From the NCBI RefSeq assembly GCF_000219625.1, contig NC_018217.1, positions 2,604,001-2,668,000 on the forward strand: a stretch of 64,000 bases of DNA, given 5' to 3'. Positions within the stretch are counted from its first letter, which is position 1. Each line of letters opens with the position of its first letter. The position numbers and the translations under genes were made by a program. This stretch comes from Zymoseptoria tritici IPO323 (taxonomy: Eukaryota > Ascomycota > Dothideomycetes > Mycosphaerellales > Mycosphaerellaceae). Shown piece by piece: positions 32,415 through 43,066 of this stretch. The notes under the pieces were generated by a model. That model ran no database searches and was not told where the DNA came from. It saw nothing but the letters and a program-made list of their open reading frames with translations.

Positions 32415-32860
32415 TGTTGCTGTTGGGCGCGACAGGTGCGCGTGAAACAAAGTGATGAAGCGCTATTGACGAAGTTTTGTTGCGTTGTGAGTCCGGTATG
32501 ATGTAAGGTGTGGATGGTGGGGTGCAATGCCTCGAAAAGTGAAGATGAGGTGGTTGTTCAATCGAAAGTCGAGAGCTTCCCTCAGTCGTTCGTGCCACCG
32601 AAGAAGCTATGGGCCCGAGCGCGCTAATGATGCGTTCAAGCGGCAGGCGCTAAAGCTTATTTCCTTGCACGCCTGAGGCACACAACTCACCAGAAGTGAG
32701 GGCTATCAGCAACTCAGCAACAGAAGTGAATCTACCATGGTGAATATCGAATCTCGTGAAAGACTCTTGGGCAGAATGATCTCTGAAGCTCCGCCTAACG
32801 CCTCGCTCATGCCATCCAATGCAAACAACACTTTTCCCACTCCCACCTCACTCTCCCAAC
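32415..32860. other. Intergenic region
   Basis: Between two minus-strand genes. Nothing recognised beyond the EDC4 promoter region. Confidence 0.6.
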
Positions 32861-34306
32861 CTAATTGATATTCGCATGCCCGGTAGGCCCACTCGTCGAA
32901 TAATCCATAGTAACGAAGGCCCTGTCGATTTCATCCAAGCCCTCACAGCAATACTGCAGCGTCTCCGCAATATCATGTGCTCGAAACAGTTCCGTCTTCG
33001 GATCCAGCAGCACATCGTACTCCACCCACACGCCATCGCCCGCGTGGTAAGCCGTGACACTCTTGAACCCCTGCACGACCGGACTGAAGCGGTACGCGAG
33101 GTACATGAGTTTCTTCTCCAGGTTCGGATCAGCCGCTTGGCCGGATAGACGGGTCACGTTCTCGAAGCAGGTCGCACCCCAGTCGTAGATGATGAAGAGG
33201 GATAGGAGACCGGCTCCGACTGGATCGAGCCACCACACATCCGCGACGGAGCCGATGAGAGGGAAGGCCAGCGTGAGAGTGTTGAAGATGACGTCCGTCT
33301 TGCAGTCTTGAGCGAGAGCTTGGACTTGCGTCGTCTTGATGGGGATACACCCGAACCAGATGATACCCTTGACGACGACCGTCGTGGCCATAGCGGCGAT
33401 GGCGACAGGCGGCAGGGCCTCGGCTTTACCCTTCAGCGGCATGATCTTCTCCACGGACTCCTGCAGGATCTGAGCGAACGAGATGATCATGAGGACGCTG
33501 AACACCAGGATGCCCAATGGCTCGAGGCGTTTGCGGCCGACTGGAAACTTCCTCTGCAGAGCATTCAGACGCCAGGCGACGAGGCGATTGGTCGTCCACA
33601 CGATGATCGTACACAGCAAGTCCAGCGCGGAGTCAACGAGCGACGCGATCAACGACAGCGAGCCGGAGCTGAACGCCGCGGCGATCTTGCCGATCAACAG
33701 GATGATGTTGGCGATGACATTGATGTTAATCGCCCATCGCGCCTTCTTCTCCGCCTTGGCTCGTTTATCCTGCTCTTCCTGCGGCAGCAATTCTCCAATA
33801 TGCCCCGACACATCTTGGATACCACCACCCCGTTCACGGATTCCATCGCGATCAGGATCCGGATCCATCGACTCCAGCACATCGTCCGCGACAGCCATGA
33901 CAATCGCATCGACGTGCAACCAGTCATTCAGCCGTTCATTCTGTGCCTCGTAAAACTTCCTGACGCCCTTGTTCTTGATCTCTTTCAACTCCTCGTCCGT
34001 CTTGCGGTATACCTCCAACTCGTCCCGCTTGACATTGTTCAACAGCGCCTTCTTCAGCTCGTTCCTTCTCTTGTCCTCCAACGCCGTGCGAGCTGCATCT
34101 TTGAACTGCCATAGTCGAGGACGAGGTCTAGCATCGCCATTCACATCACCATTCAAACTTCCATCACCTCGGCCACTGTGATAGCTCGCTCCTCTTTCCA
34201 AGTCTCTGCGGTTGCCGACTGTTCCACGACTCGAGGGACGGACGCTGATGGTTGACGACTTGCGTTCGGGGGCTCCTCCGGAGGGGAGAGCTCGTTTACC
34301 GACCAT
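32861..34306 (-). CDS. Cation diffusion facilitator, manganese type
   Basis: A single exon of 481 residues. The first ~175 residues are a hydrophilic cytosolic extension (Arg/Ser/Gly-rich, then Lys/Glu-rich helices). From about 190 comes the CDF core: INVIANIILLIGKIAAAF, SLSLIASLVDSALDLL (TM2), PVGRKRLEPLGILVFSVLM, AIAAMATTVVVKGIIWF, ALAQDCKTDVIFN (TM5), and a C-terminal cytoplasmic domain (VTAYHAGDGVWVEYDVLL). Both metal-site helices carry D-x3-D (DSALD, DCKTD), not the H-x3-D of zinc CDFs, which points to Mn(II) export or organelle loading, as in Mn-CDF proteins of plants and fungi. Six TM segments and the full site are present. Confidence 0.9.
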   Translation of the reverse strand: MVGKRALPSGGAPERKSSTISVRPSSRGTVGNRRDLERGASYHSGRGDGSLNGDVNGDARPRPRLWQFKDAARTALEDKRRNELKKALLNNVKRDELEVYRKTDEELKEIKNKGVRKFYEAQNERLNDWLHVDAIVMAVADDVLESMDPDPDRDGIRERGGGIQDVSGHIGELLPQEEQDKRAKAEKKARWAININVIANIILLIGKIAAAFSSGSLSLIASLVDSALDLLCTIIVWTTNRLVAWRLNALQRKFPVGRKRLEPLGILVFSVLMIISFAQILQESVEKIMPLKGKAEALPPVAIAAMATTVVVKGIIWFGCIPIKTTQVQALAQDCKTDVIFNTLTLAFPLIGSVADVWWLDPVGAGLLSLFIIYDWGATCFENVTRLSGQAADPNLEKKLMYLAYRFSPVVQGFKSVTAYHAGDGVWVEYDVLLDPKTELFRAHDIAETLQYCCEGLDEIDRAFVTMDYSTSGPTGHANIN

Positions 34307-35203
34307 GTTGGTAGGAGCTCAGAGGATGACAAGCAGCAGGGTTGATGCTGGCTAGCGGAAGGACGATCCTCAAGTCCTCCACAAGGGAAACAAGACGGGA
34401 CGACGGACCTTTAATCAATCAACAAGGTAGAAGTGACGATGTCCCAGTTAGACTACGCGTTCCAGACCGTCATTTTCCGGTTTGTGGTTCGCAAGCCGCC
34501 GCGGAGGCTTTTCTTTCAGCCCTGCCTTGTTCCATCCACACCCCTTTTGGCTCCGGTTCCATGATGACCGCAAGAAACACGCACGACGCGGTTCATGACG
34601 TCTGGTTTGGCGGTTCTGCGGCGCGGTCCGGCGTGAACAACGATCTGTGCCGCGTGCCGAGTGGCCCGGCGATCGTCGTTGGTCAAACGCTCTTTGGCTT
34701 TGCGACTGTGTTCCTTTCCTACCAGTTGACAGACTTCTATACCTTAGAGAAGCACGATCCAATGGAGTGGCTGCCAAACGCAAGAAGGATCCTCTTTGGA
34801 CGAGAATAACCCAGCTTCGTAGTGGTTGAGGGTCCTATTAATTATCCACGACGAACCATTACGGAAGGCCAGAAAAGGTACCATGGCTTGGGACAACAAG
34901 CTTGGAACCATGAAATGCAGGAAACACGCCTGAAAAAGCTTGGTCCGAGAGTTTGGGGCTCACGAGTCACAACCGACCGTTGTATGAGGCTGATATCCCG
35001 GGAAATGGAAAGCTTGGAAAGCGCTGCCTCGTTTTCAAGACAGACAACACTATCGACCCATGAACGCCTTGCTCTTCCTATCGACTCACCGGTCTCAAGA
35101 TAGGTAAGTGAGCAACCCTAACTCCAGCGGCAACGCTTGAAAGTACTTTCAGCAAGGAAACATCCTCACGCAATCACCATCATCCTCCATGCCGTCCACG
35201 ACT
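34307..35203. other. Intergenic region
   Basis: About 0.9 kb between two minus-strand genes. ORFs here have unnatural composition; no gene recognised. Confidence 0.55.
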
Positions 35204-36818
35204 TCACGACTTGAAGATCTTCTCCATCCCCTCCAGGAAAATGTCAGAGTGATGCTTTTGGAAGATCAACATCGGCCTGAGTCGGACGGCCTTTTCTCCG
35301 GAACCTCCAACGTTGATGCCCACGGACTTTGCCTTCTTGAGCACCTCGTCACGTCGGGGAGAGTCCCATGCGATGAACGTGCCCTGACCCTTTCCACGAA
35401 GGTTCTGGATCTCGCCCGGGTACTTCTTGGCGAGGTTCTCGAGACCGGAGAACAGGTAGTCACCGGTCACGGCGGTGTTCTCGACGAGGTTGAGGCGGGT
35501 GATTTCGTCGATGATGGCGCGGAAGAGGATGGCGCGCGCAGGGTCACCCATCCAGGTCTGTCACAATCATTAGCTTTGAGGTTCGACAATCTCATGTCCA
35601 GGGGAGCAGCCTTACATTGAATTGACGGTATGGCTTGTTGGGCCTCAGCTCCGGGTTGCCAAAGTAGTATCCCGCAGTCTGCGCCTTCTTGGAGAAGGTG
35701 ACCATGTCCGGAGGATCCTGCAAATTCCAGTGGTCGTGCGCCCAAAACTTGCCAGTAGCACCAACACCAGTCTGCACCTCGTCGACGATCAGGAGTACAT
35801 CGTGCTTGCGAGTCACCTCTCGGAGACCCTGGAAGAAAGCCGGGCTGGCGTGGTTGTCACCACCCTCGGACTGGATCGGCTCAACAACGACAGCAGCTGG
35901 CGGCGAGTGGAAGGTTGTCAGAATCTCCTCGACTTCCGCAAGGCAGCGAGCCTCCTCTCGGGCGTTCTCCTCAACGTGGTCCTCAAGCGGGTACTTGAGA
36001 GCTGGGAACGAAGCCTGTGGCCAGTCAAAGGCAGGGATGTCAAGCTTGTGAATCGGCTTGGAGCGCGTGGTGGATAGGGAGCCAAAGAGACGTCCGTGGA
36101 ATGCAGTCTTGAACGACATGATCGACATGTTCGGTGCACCGGGAGATTGGTTGTTCATGGCCGAAGAGATCTCATCAGCAGTGAAATCAACATCTGGACC
36201 ACCTCGCTGCTGGCGACGCTTGTACATGAAGGCCGCCTTGTATGCCAGCTCGTTGGCATCGGACCCAGCTTGAGCTGTGAAGACCTGGTCGCAACCCTTG
36301 GGAGCAACCTTCAACATGCCGGTTTCCAGAATCTCCGCCCAGTCATGCTGTGGAAAGTTTCCCAACGCAGGACGATTGATGATTGCGCTTGCCATCTCTG
36401 GGGAAGTGGCAGCGGCGAGCAAGGCCGGGTTGCTGTATCCGATTGGGATCGATGCGATCTGAGCGTATACATCGAGCAACACGTTGCCGTCAAGATCCGC
36501 GAGGTAGTTTCCGTAGCTGTTCTGGTAGTTGGCCATCATGTTCAACGACCGTGTGTCGAAGACTTTGTCAAGTGCAATGATCGCCTCTTTTGATATGGGA
36601 CCAGGAATTTCGGTGCGAACAGTCGGAGCATCGGGCTCGCCGGGGAAGAGTGGCTGTTCGAGGCCAACGGCCGACTTGACGGATTGTACTGCGGCGGCAG
36701 CGCTGGCATTGCGCGCGGGCGTCTTGGTTGCCATTGTGCGGGTGAGAGGTGTGGAATGTCTGAATGAGGAGCGGATCGCGGGCTGCAGTCGTGCAGCGGT
36801 CTTGAGTAGCAACGCCAT
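35204..36818 (-). CDS. 4-aminobutyrate (GABA) aminotransferase
   Basis: Minus-strand exons 36818-35616 and 35557-35204; the 58-nt intron interrupts the conserved QFN-TWMGDP segment in phase 0. The product is 518 residues. An N-terminal presequence (MALLLKTAARLQPAIRSS...) suggests mitochondrial targeting. Fold-type I PLP-enzyme landmarks are FTAQAGSDANELAYKAAF, the cofactor-binding LIVDEVQTGVG (Asp binds the pyridine nitrogen) and FSKKAQTAGYYF with the PLP lysine at about 377/378. It converts GABA plus 2-oxoglutarate to succinate semialdehyde plus glutamate in the GABA shunt. All key residues are present. Confidence 0.94.
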
Positions 36819-37531
36819 GTTGATATGTGTGATTGTAGATTGGCGTTTCTACGAGAATGTGTGTGAGAGAGAGAGGAGGAGGAGGAGAATGTTTTAGCAA
36901 GAAAGAAGTCGCCGTGTGAACATGGACAACCTTACCTTTACCAGCTCAAAGCTCTCACTTTCCCGTATCGCGTGAATGTGGGGCTGTCCAGGGTTTTGAG
37001 TTTTGAGGGGTCACTTTCCCGAATAGGAAGCCACTTGCGGCGCTCGGCTGTCACTGCTGAATGCAGAGATATCGATACTTGAGTAGCAGAAACACTTCTA
37101 CGGCATATGAACGACATCAATTCAGAATATCGGTGGCAGCAACTCGCCTGCCGAAAGCGCATTCTGATCGTTTGTCCGAAGGCAACATCGTACCCTGGCA
37201 ATCGGCTTATCGTTCAGGCAGTATTAAACCCGCGAAGTTTAGGCGTACTGGGGGAGCCCTGGCGTGTGACGACCGAACGATTTCTCTTATTACACCGCCG
37301 CCAACAGTCACGCCCTATGTCAAACTGGACAGCAGCAACAACGCTCTCCGTAGTGCAAACTTGCAATCTGACAGGTGTGGTTCATAACAAGCACGAGATG
37401 AGTGCTAACTTCATGAAATATATACTCAAAAGCATGCCAAAACCTTTCTCCTTCAACGCCAGGCTAGAATGTCTCCCGTGCCTCTACAATGAACATCATA
37501 AAGGAAATGACGACCTGATCGTAAGCTTCTC
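36819..37531. other. Intergenic region
   Basis: The promoter of GABA transaminase and 3' flank of the branching enzyme. A GAGA/GGA purine run at about 36865-36890 lies just upstream of the start. Otherwise nothing recognised. Confidence 0.55.
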
Positions 37532-39785
37532 CTAGAAACCAAGGGACACGTGCGACTTCCAGTTGGGATCCAGAGTCTCTTCCAGAGCCAGGACCTGTGA
37601 GATGTGTTAGCATGCCAGTCCTCGAACCATGTCAATCGATATATCAGACTCACCATTGCTGTCCTCGTCGGCAAGTAAACTTGCAGAAAGTTCTTCCGCC
37701 CGTTCCACTCAAAGTCCGTCGTGAAGTGCCTCGTGTCGTTTGCGATTCGCGCCAGGCCGCCGAAGTTCTCGTCATCCGTGTTTAGCACCACGCGATATGT
37801 GCCTGCGTGCTCGACACCGACACGGTAGTCCGTGAACGAGCTCGACGGGTGGAAGTTGAAGATCCATAACAGACCCGCGCGCTCAAACACGATGACCTTG
37901 TCACTCTCGTTCTTCAAGCTGATGTACGCTTGAGGAGAGTGCAGCCAGCCGTACTTGTTCTCGGTCCACTGCATTGCCTTGTCGAAGTCGTTGAGGTAGT
38001 GGTATCGCAGGAGGTTGTCCTCGACGAGATTGAACTGGCGACGAGCGTAGTGAAAGCTGTTGTTGTTGCCTTCGCGAGGGAAGTCGAGCCATTCGGGATG
38101 TCCAAACTCGTTGCCCTCGAAGTTGAGGTACGCTTCACCGCCGAGAGCGTGTGTGATGAGGCGGATCATCTTGTGGAGAGCCATGCCACGCTCGATGACA
38201 GGTGTGAACTCAGATAGCTTTGACATGTTGGTGTACATTTGTGCGTCGCAGAGCCAGAAGAGGAGGGTCTTGTCGCCGACGAGAGCTTGGTCGTGAGACT
38301 CGGCGTAAGCAATGGTCTTCTCGCCATGTCTGCGGTTGGTCAAAGTGAAGCACAGAGCGCCCATATCCCAGTCGATGTCCTGCTTCTCCTTCAGCCACTT
38401 GATGTAGAGATCTGGTACTGCCATGGCGAGTCTGTAGTCGAATCCTATTCCGCCCAGACTCAGCTTGATGCACAATGCCGGCATTCCGCTCACGTCTTCC
38501 GCAATTGTGATACAATCCGGGTAGAGCGTGTGCAGCATCTCGTTCGCAAGCATGAGGTACACGACACCGTCCTCGTCAACGTTTGGCCCGAAGTACTCGT
38601 GGTAGCCGCCGCTGAAACCTGTGCCAATGCCGTGGTGAGTGTAGAGCATGCTCGTCACACCATCGAATCGGAAGCCATCAAAGCGGTACTCGTCCATCCA
38701 AAATCGCAAGTTGGAGAGAAGGAAGCGGAGGACCTCATGATGGCCGTAGTTGAAGAGTCTGCTGTCCCAAAGCTCGTGCTGTCCGCGGGCACCCTCATGG
38801 AAGTAGAGGTGATCGCTGCCGTCGAACTTGTTCAGACCGTCGAGCACGTTCTTGCTGGCGTGGGAATGCACCACATCGAGGAGCACGGTAATACCCATTC
38901 CGTGAGCGGTGTCAATCAACTCTTTGAGGTCATCTGGGTGACCGTAACGCGATGAAGCTGCGAAGAAGGAGTTGATCTGGTAGCCAAACGAAGCGTAGTA
39001 CGCGTGCTCCATGATGGCCATGAGCTGGATGGTGTTGTATCCGAGATCGCGAATGCGTGGCAGAGTGTTTTGTGTGAACTCTTTGTAGGTAGCAACCTTG
39101 GGATCCGGGCTCGAGATACCCACGTGTGCCTCGTACACCCTCGCGCTGAGCGGCTTCGGTGGACGTGCGTTCTTGAACTGGTATGCTTGCGGTGGGTTCC
39201 AGAAGCGGGCATCGTAGACTGGTGAGACGTTCAAGTCCTGAGTCACACGCTTGATCCACGCTGGTATCCTCTCTGCTCGTGCGTGGTCATTCGGCACCAC
39301 CATGCTGATCTTGATCTTGCTGTCGTGTGGGATGGCGGGTTGGCCATTGACTGCGGGCAATTTGATCTCCCACACGCCGAACGCATCTCTTTGCATCTCA
39401 TGACTGTCTCTGTCCCATCCGTTGAAGTCTCCAATGAGAAATGCTCGGAGCGCAAAGGGTGCCCATTCGCGGTAGGTGATGGTGTGGTCGTCGGCGACGG
39501 TGAAGCCGTACTTTTCGTAGCCGCGAGAGAACTTCTCCAGACCGCCTTCGGCCTTGTCAATCTTCTTGATCCAGTCCTGTGCTTTGGCGAATCGGGATTT
39601 GAGGGCGGCGGTATATGGTTCGAGCCATGGATCGAGCTGGACAACACCTGCGAGGTGAGGAGATGGTTAGAGTGCGATGTGTCCGCTTGAGGGATCCCGG
39701 ACTTACCAGTGCCGTCATTAGCGGCCTGACCGTTGGCCGGTTTCTGCATGACGCTGTCGGCGGAGGCCTCGTTCAGCTTGTCCAT
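37532..39785 (-). CDS. 1,4-alpha-glucan (glycogen) branching enzyme
   Basis: Minus-strand exons 39785-39707, 39647-37654 and 37594-37532. Introns of 59 nt each have GTAAGT and GTGAGT donors. The product is 711 residues, the normal size. It has the CBM48 domain near the N-terminus ([20 protein letters not shown]), then the GH13 barrel: [23 protein letters not shown] with the nucleophile Asp, [11 protein letters not shown] with the acid/base Glu, and [14 protein letters not shown] with the third Asp. The C-terminal beta domain follows, ending in a tiny exon encoding [19 protein letters not shown]. It transfers alpha-1,4 chains to alpha-1,6 branch points in cytosolic glycogen. Complete. Confidence 0.96.
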
Positions 39786-40713
39786 GATGGGCGGAGCAAT
39801 GTGTCGTAGCGTTTGCGCTTGTGATTGAAAAGTGGATGAGGAGTGACTTCAGTGCTGTGACGCGCTCATGTAAATCGAGATTGGCAATGCGAGGAGGATG
39901 CAGGGTGGAGGAAGAGTGAGGTTTGGTGTATAAAGGTGGAGTGGAAGATGTTCAGTGTTAAAGGAAATCCATGTTCCCAATTCTTCCTCTTCCTCCACGA
40001 CCAGGGACCTGAGAATTGGTGGGGAACTGGTAGAACTATTAGCTTTCTCCACGAAATGCATCGTCATAATTCGGCCGAATGCTCAACGTTGGAAGAATCA
40101 TCACCAAAAGAGCACCTTGCCAATATCCGCTAGGAAGGGAAGGGTACCTTACATTGGTTGAGCAGCAATTTACCCAGCACTCATGTCGCCGGCCGTCTGC
40201 GTAACTGCTGCTTTGGGTGACGTGCGCAGAGACGAGACGAGACGAGACGAGATGAAAGAAGACAGGTGCATTGGCATTATTGACGCCGACCCCTCTCCCT
40301 GGGCTGCAGGTGGGAAAGTGGAGCCGGCAGCACATTGGGTGAGGAGGGGAGGCTCAAGCACATCTGCAGGCTCCGTCTGGGGCCAAAGGCAGGGTCCGAA
40401 GAAGCACACACGTCGGCCTCTCCAGGTTGTTGCGCTGTCAGTCAACTCCCGCGTTTTTCACCCTGAGGACGTGACATGCAAAACGTCTTCGATCGAAAGA
40501 CAAGGCTGCTGCTGACCTGCTGTGAGAAGAAAGACGTGTCCCACGACTTTGACATGTCTTGAAAGGTAAGCAAACAAGGGGTAAAGTTGTCCACTTCTAG
40601 GTACGAGGTTCGATGCTCTCGACTTCCAACACCGATTGATACAGCCATTCTGCGCAAACAGCTTCTCGACAAAGGTGAACAGCTTACCTCCATCGACAGT
40701 GTCACCGTCCACC
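39786..40713. other. Divergent intergenic region
   Basis: Between the branching enzyme (-) and an uncharacterised gene (+). It has a short pentanucleotide array (GAGAC)n at about 40228-40252. No gene seen. Confidence 0.6.
40228..40252. repeat. (GACGA)n pentanucleotide microsatellite
   Basis: About four to five tandem copies of GAGAC/GACGA in an intergenic spacer. Confidence 0.9.
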
Positions 40714-42735
40714 ATGACGAGTCTAAGTAGCCACGGGTTCGAACAGGTGGGCGAGATGGACGTTTCCGAATTACAACGAGACCTTCTCCGCAAGCACCGC
40801 AATGTTGGCGGCAAAGTCCAAGAGATCTGGCGCAATTTTACACCTAAGCAACGTGAGAAAGCAATGCGCGAGGCTGTCGGCGAGGGCAGAGTCCTCAGAC
40901 ACTCCCGCGATCCAGGCCTGGATGGCCTCAAGCAGTTTCTGCCGGACTGGAATCTGCGAGACGTCACATCTACTCCGGACTTCTTTCTTGATCGCTGGAG
41001 ATTTCGAGCGGAGACGGAGCTACAGCGTCAAGAAGTGGAAGGCGCAAATGGAGGCCCAAGCGACCGTGAAGTCATAGGCGCTGGCGCTCATTCGACACTC
41101 TCGCCCAGCAAAGCTCGTCTCCTGCTCAGCAGGCAAACTTCGACATTCATCTTCTACAATCACCTCGTCGAAGAGATTCTCGACCTAGATCTCGAGAGCA
41201 GGCCAAAGAACCCTTCGTCGGTCAAACGGGCGACGGCGGACCCAGGAAATGCGATGGCGAAGCTTACCCTCCAGCCCAAGCCTTTGAAAGCATCCATCGC
41301 TGAGATTATCGCTCATGCGGCGGACCAAAAGGCGGCGTCGGAGAGTTACTTGGAGCTCCTACGAAGCGAGCCAATTGTGCTCAATCATGCTGTGAATATG
41401 AAAAACATGAGCCGGCCAGAGCTCGTTCCTGACGATCGAGGTCGCATCCTTCCGATGTTTACCGACAAATACCTCAGCATCGCATTCTTCGAGGTCATGT
41501 GTGATTCAGTCAAAGCTCTTGTCACTTGGGAATACATTGTTCACCTACTCCGTATGCTGGAGGGCGGCGGCATGGATGACAAGATCAAGCGGCCGCTGGT
41601 CATGCAGGAGCTTTCGAACACATGCCATCTGGAGTATCGTCGCGCACAGGCCGAACTCAGGCGGCAGATGTCGGTTCCTTTCGGGGTGGCCGCGGGTACT
41701 TTCAAAAGGATCACGACAGGCGACACAACCAAGATCGCCCTCAAACGCCAGCCATCGGACTATACGGCCTCAAACCCCCAGCTCCACTATATCTTACGTT
41801 TGTGTCACAACGACACCCGGCATACGGAGGCTGCGAAATGGATTCAGAAGCTTGATGACCACAACACGCGATACCCAGACGATTTTGAGCGACTCGAACA
41901 GGATCAAGTTCGAGCGCTCGGTGATTTGGCAATCATCCTCAGCTTCATGCACACTCTGTCGACTTCTCTCGCGATGGTGGCTGGATCGAAGAAGCTGGGC
42001 ATCCTTTTCACAGGTCGAACGGTGGAGCTGGACACCGAATTGGCTCAACACAAGCCGGAAGCTGATTTCGGCGACCACCTCGTGCCTGTTGACAATCTCT
42101 TGGAACCGGGCGTCGCCAGCAACGCTCTGCAATCACTCAACGAGTTCTTGCTTGAGCGAGCTGGAACACGGTTGGGCTTACTGTACGAGGACCTGCTACA
42201 TGACTGCCTGAAGGATGTAGAGAAGAAGTACTCGGACGCCAAGCTCCGCCTTGAAAGAGCCGAGAAGGACCAGCAGCCATACGTTCCACTACCAGCTGAC
42301 GAGGCCAAGCCAGCCAGCTTCCGGATCGAGCAACGAAGAGAGAAGGCGAAAACACGCCCAGCTGATGAGACGAGCGCATACGACATCACCGCCATTGCAG
42401 CTCCCGAGCCAGAGGTCGTTGCAGTGCCCGCTCCGCAGTTCAAAGTCAAGGCATCGACGGCTGCCGTCTTCCACACCATCTTCGCCAAAGCAACCGCACG
42501 AGGATCGGTCGCTTGGGCAGACTTCGCGACGGCAATGGCGGACCTGCACTTCTCGGTGACGCCTAAGGGCGGCTCAGTATACACATTCAATCCTCCGGAG
42601 TCGATGGGAGCGGGTCGCTCTTTGACTCTACATCGTCCTCACGCCTCCGAGATAGAAGGCTATGGGTTGTTGATCTTCTCGAGAAGGCTGCAGAGGACGT
42701 ACGGCTGGACGGCGGAGACGTTCGAAGCAGAATAG
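40714..42735 (+). CDS. Conserved fungal protein, possible HicA-like C-terminus
   Basis: A single exon of 673 residues; ATG 40714 follows CACC and is the first in-frame methionine. The body is mostly helical and soluble, with LLRKHRNVGGKVQEIWRNFT near the start, IIAHAADQKAAS and ELSNTCHLEYRRAQAE mid-protein, and a charged coiled coil near 500-540. I do not know the function. The last ~75 residues (about 599-673) read as a compact alpha/beta unit: a helix with VAWADFATAMADLHFSV, a GGSVYTF strand, then LTLHRPHASEIEGYG and RRLQRTYGW. The arrangement (helix, G-S-x3-F strand, H-rich strand, helix) is reminiscent of the HicA/dsRBD fold, but the position of the HicA catalytic histidine is not a histidine. 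The similarity is an inference by eye. Confidence 0.65.
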   Translation: MTSLSSHGFEQVGEMDVSELQRDLLRKHRNVGGKVQEIWRNFTPKQREKAMREAVGEGRVLRHSRDPGLDGLKQFLPDWNLRDVTSTPDFFLDRWRFRAETELQRQEVEGANGGPSDREVIGAGAHSTLSPSKARLLLSRQTSTFIFYNHLVEEILDLDLESRPKNPSSVKRATADPGNAMAKLTLQPKPLKASIAEIIAHAADQKAASESYLELLRSEPIVLNHAVNMKNMSRPELVPDDRGRILPMFTDKYLSIAFFEVMCDSVKALVTWEYIVHLLRMLEGGGMDDKIKRPLVMQELSNTCHLEYRRAQAELRRQMSVPFGVAAGTFKRITTGDTTKIALKRQPSDYTASNPQLHYILRLCHNDTRHTEAAKWIQKLDDHNTRYPDDFERLEQDQVRALGDLAIILSFMHTLSTSLAMVAGSKKLGILFTGRTVELDTELAQHKPEADFGDHLVPVDNLLEPGVASNALQSLNEFLLERAGTRLGLLYEDLLHDCLKDVEKKYSDAKLRLERAEKDQQPYVPLPADEAKPASFRIEQRREKAKTRPADETSAYDITAIAAPEPEVVAVPAPQFKVKASTAAVFHTIFAKATARGSVAWADFATAMADLHFSVTPKGGSVYTFNPPESMGAGRSLTLHRPHASEIEGYGLLIFSRRLQRTYGWTAETFEAE

Positions 42736-43066
42736 AATGTGAAAGGACCTATCTGTTGAGAGTATTGGAATGCGGCGCTATGAACATGGATGTGCCTTGG
42801 ACAGGTTCATCAGGTAGTACCATGAAAAAAATCAAGGTCCGTCCTCCTTGCTCGCTGCTGATTACATTTCTCCGGCCTCTGATTGTACAGAAGCTGAACC
42901 AGGTTTTGTTCGTGAGTCTAACTCTTTGGCGTGTTGAGCTACCCGCACATACTTAGTACGCTTACTACTCACATATAAGTTCAGGTCCTGACTCTGCGCC
43001 TCTGCTCTCGTGCTCAAACTGCACATTCTCAGGCACTGAGGGGCAAATCGTGCGTTGCGAGGCATA
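42736..43066. other. Intergenic region
   Basis: Between two + strand genes. No feature recognised. Confidence 0.6.

Noticed and set aside
34342..34809. 155-codon plus ORF in the CDF/GABA-T spacer
   Set aside because: Composition is mixed, no motif, and promoter position; no splice partner.
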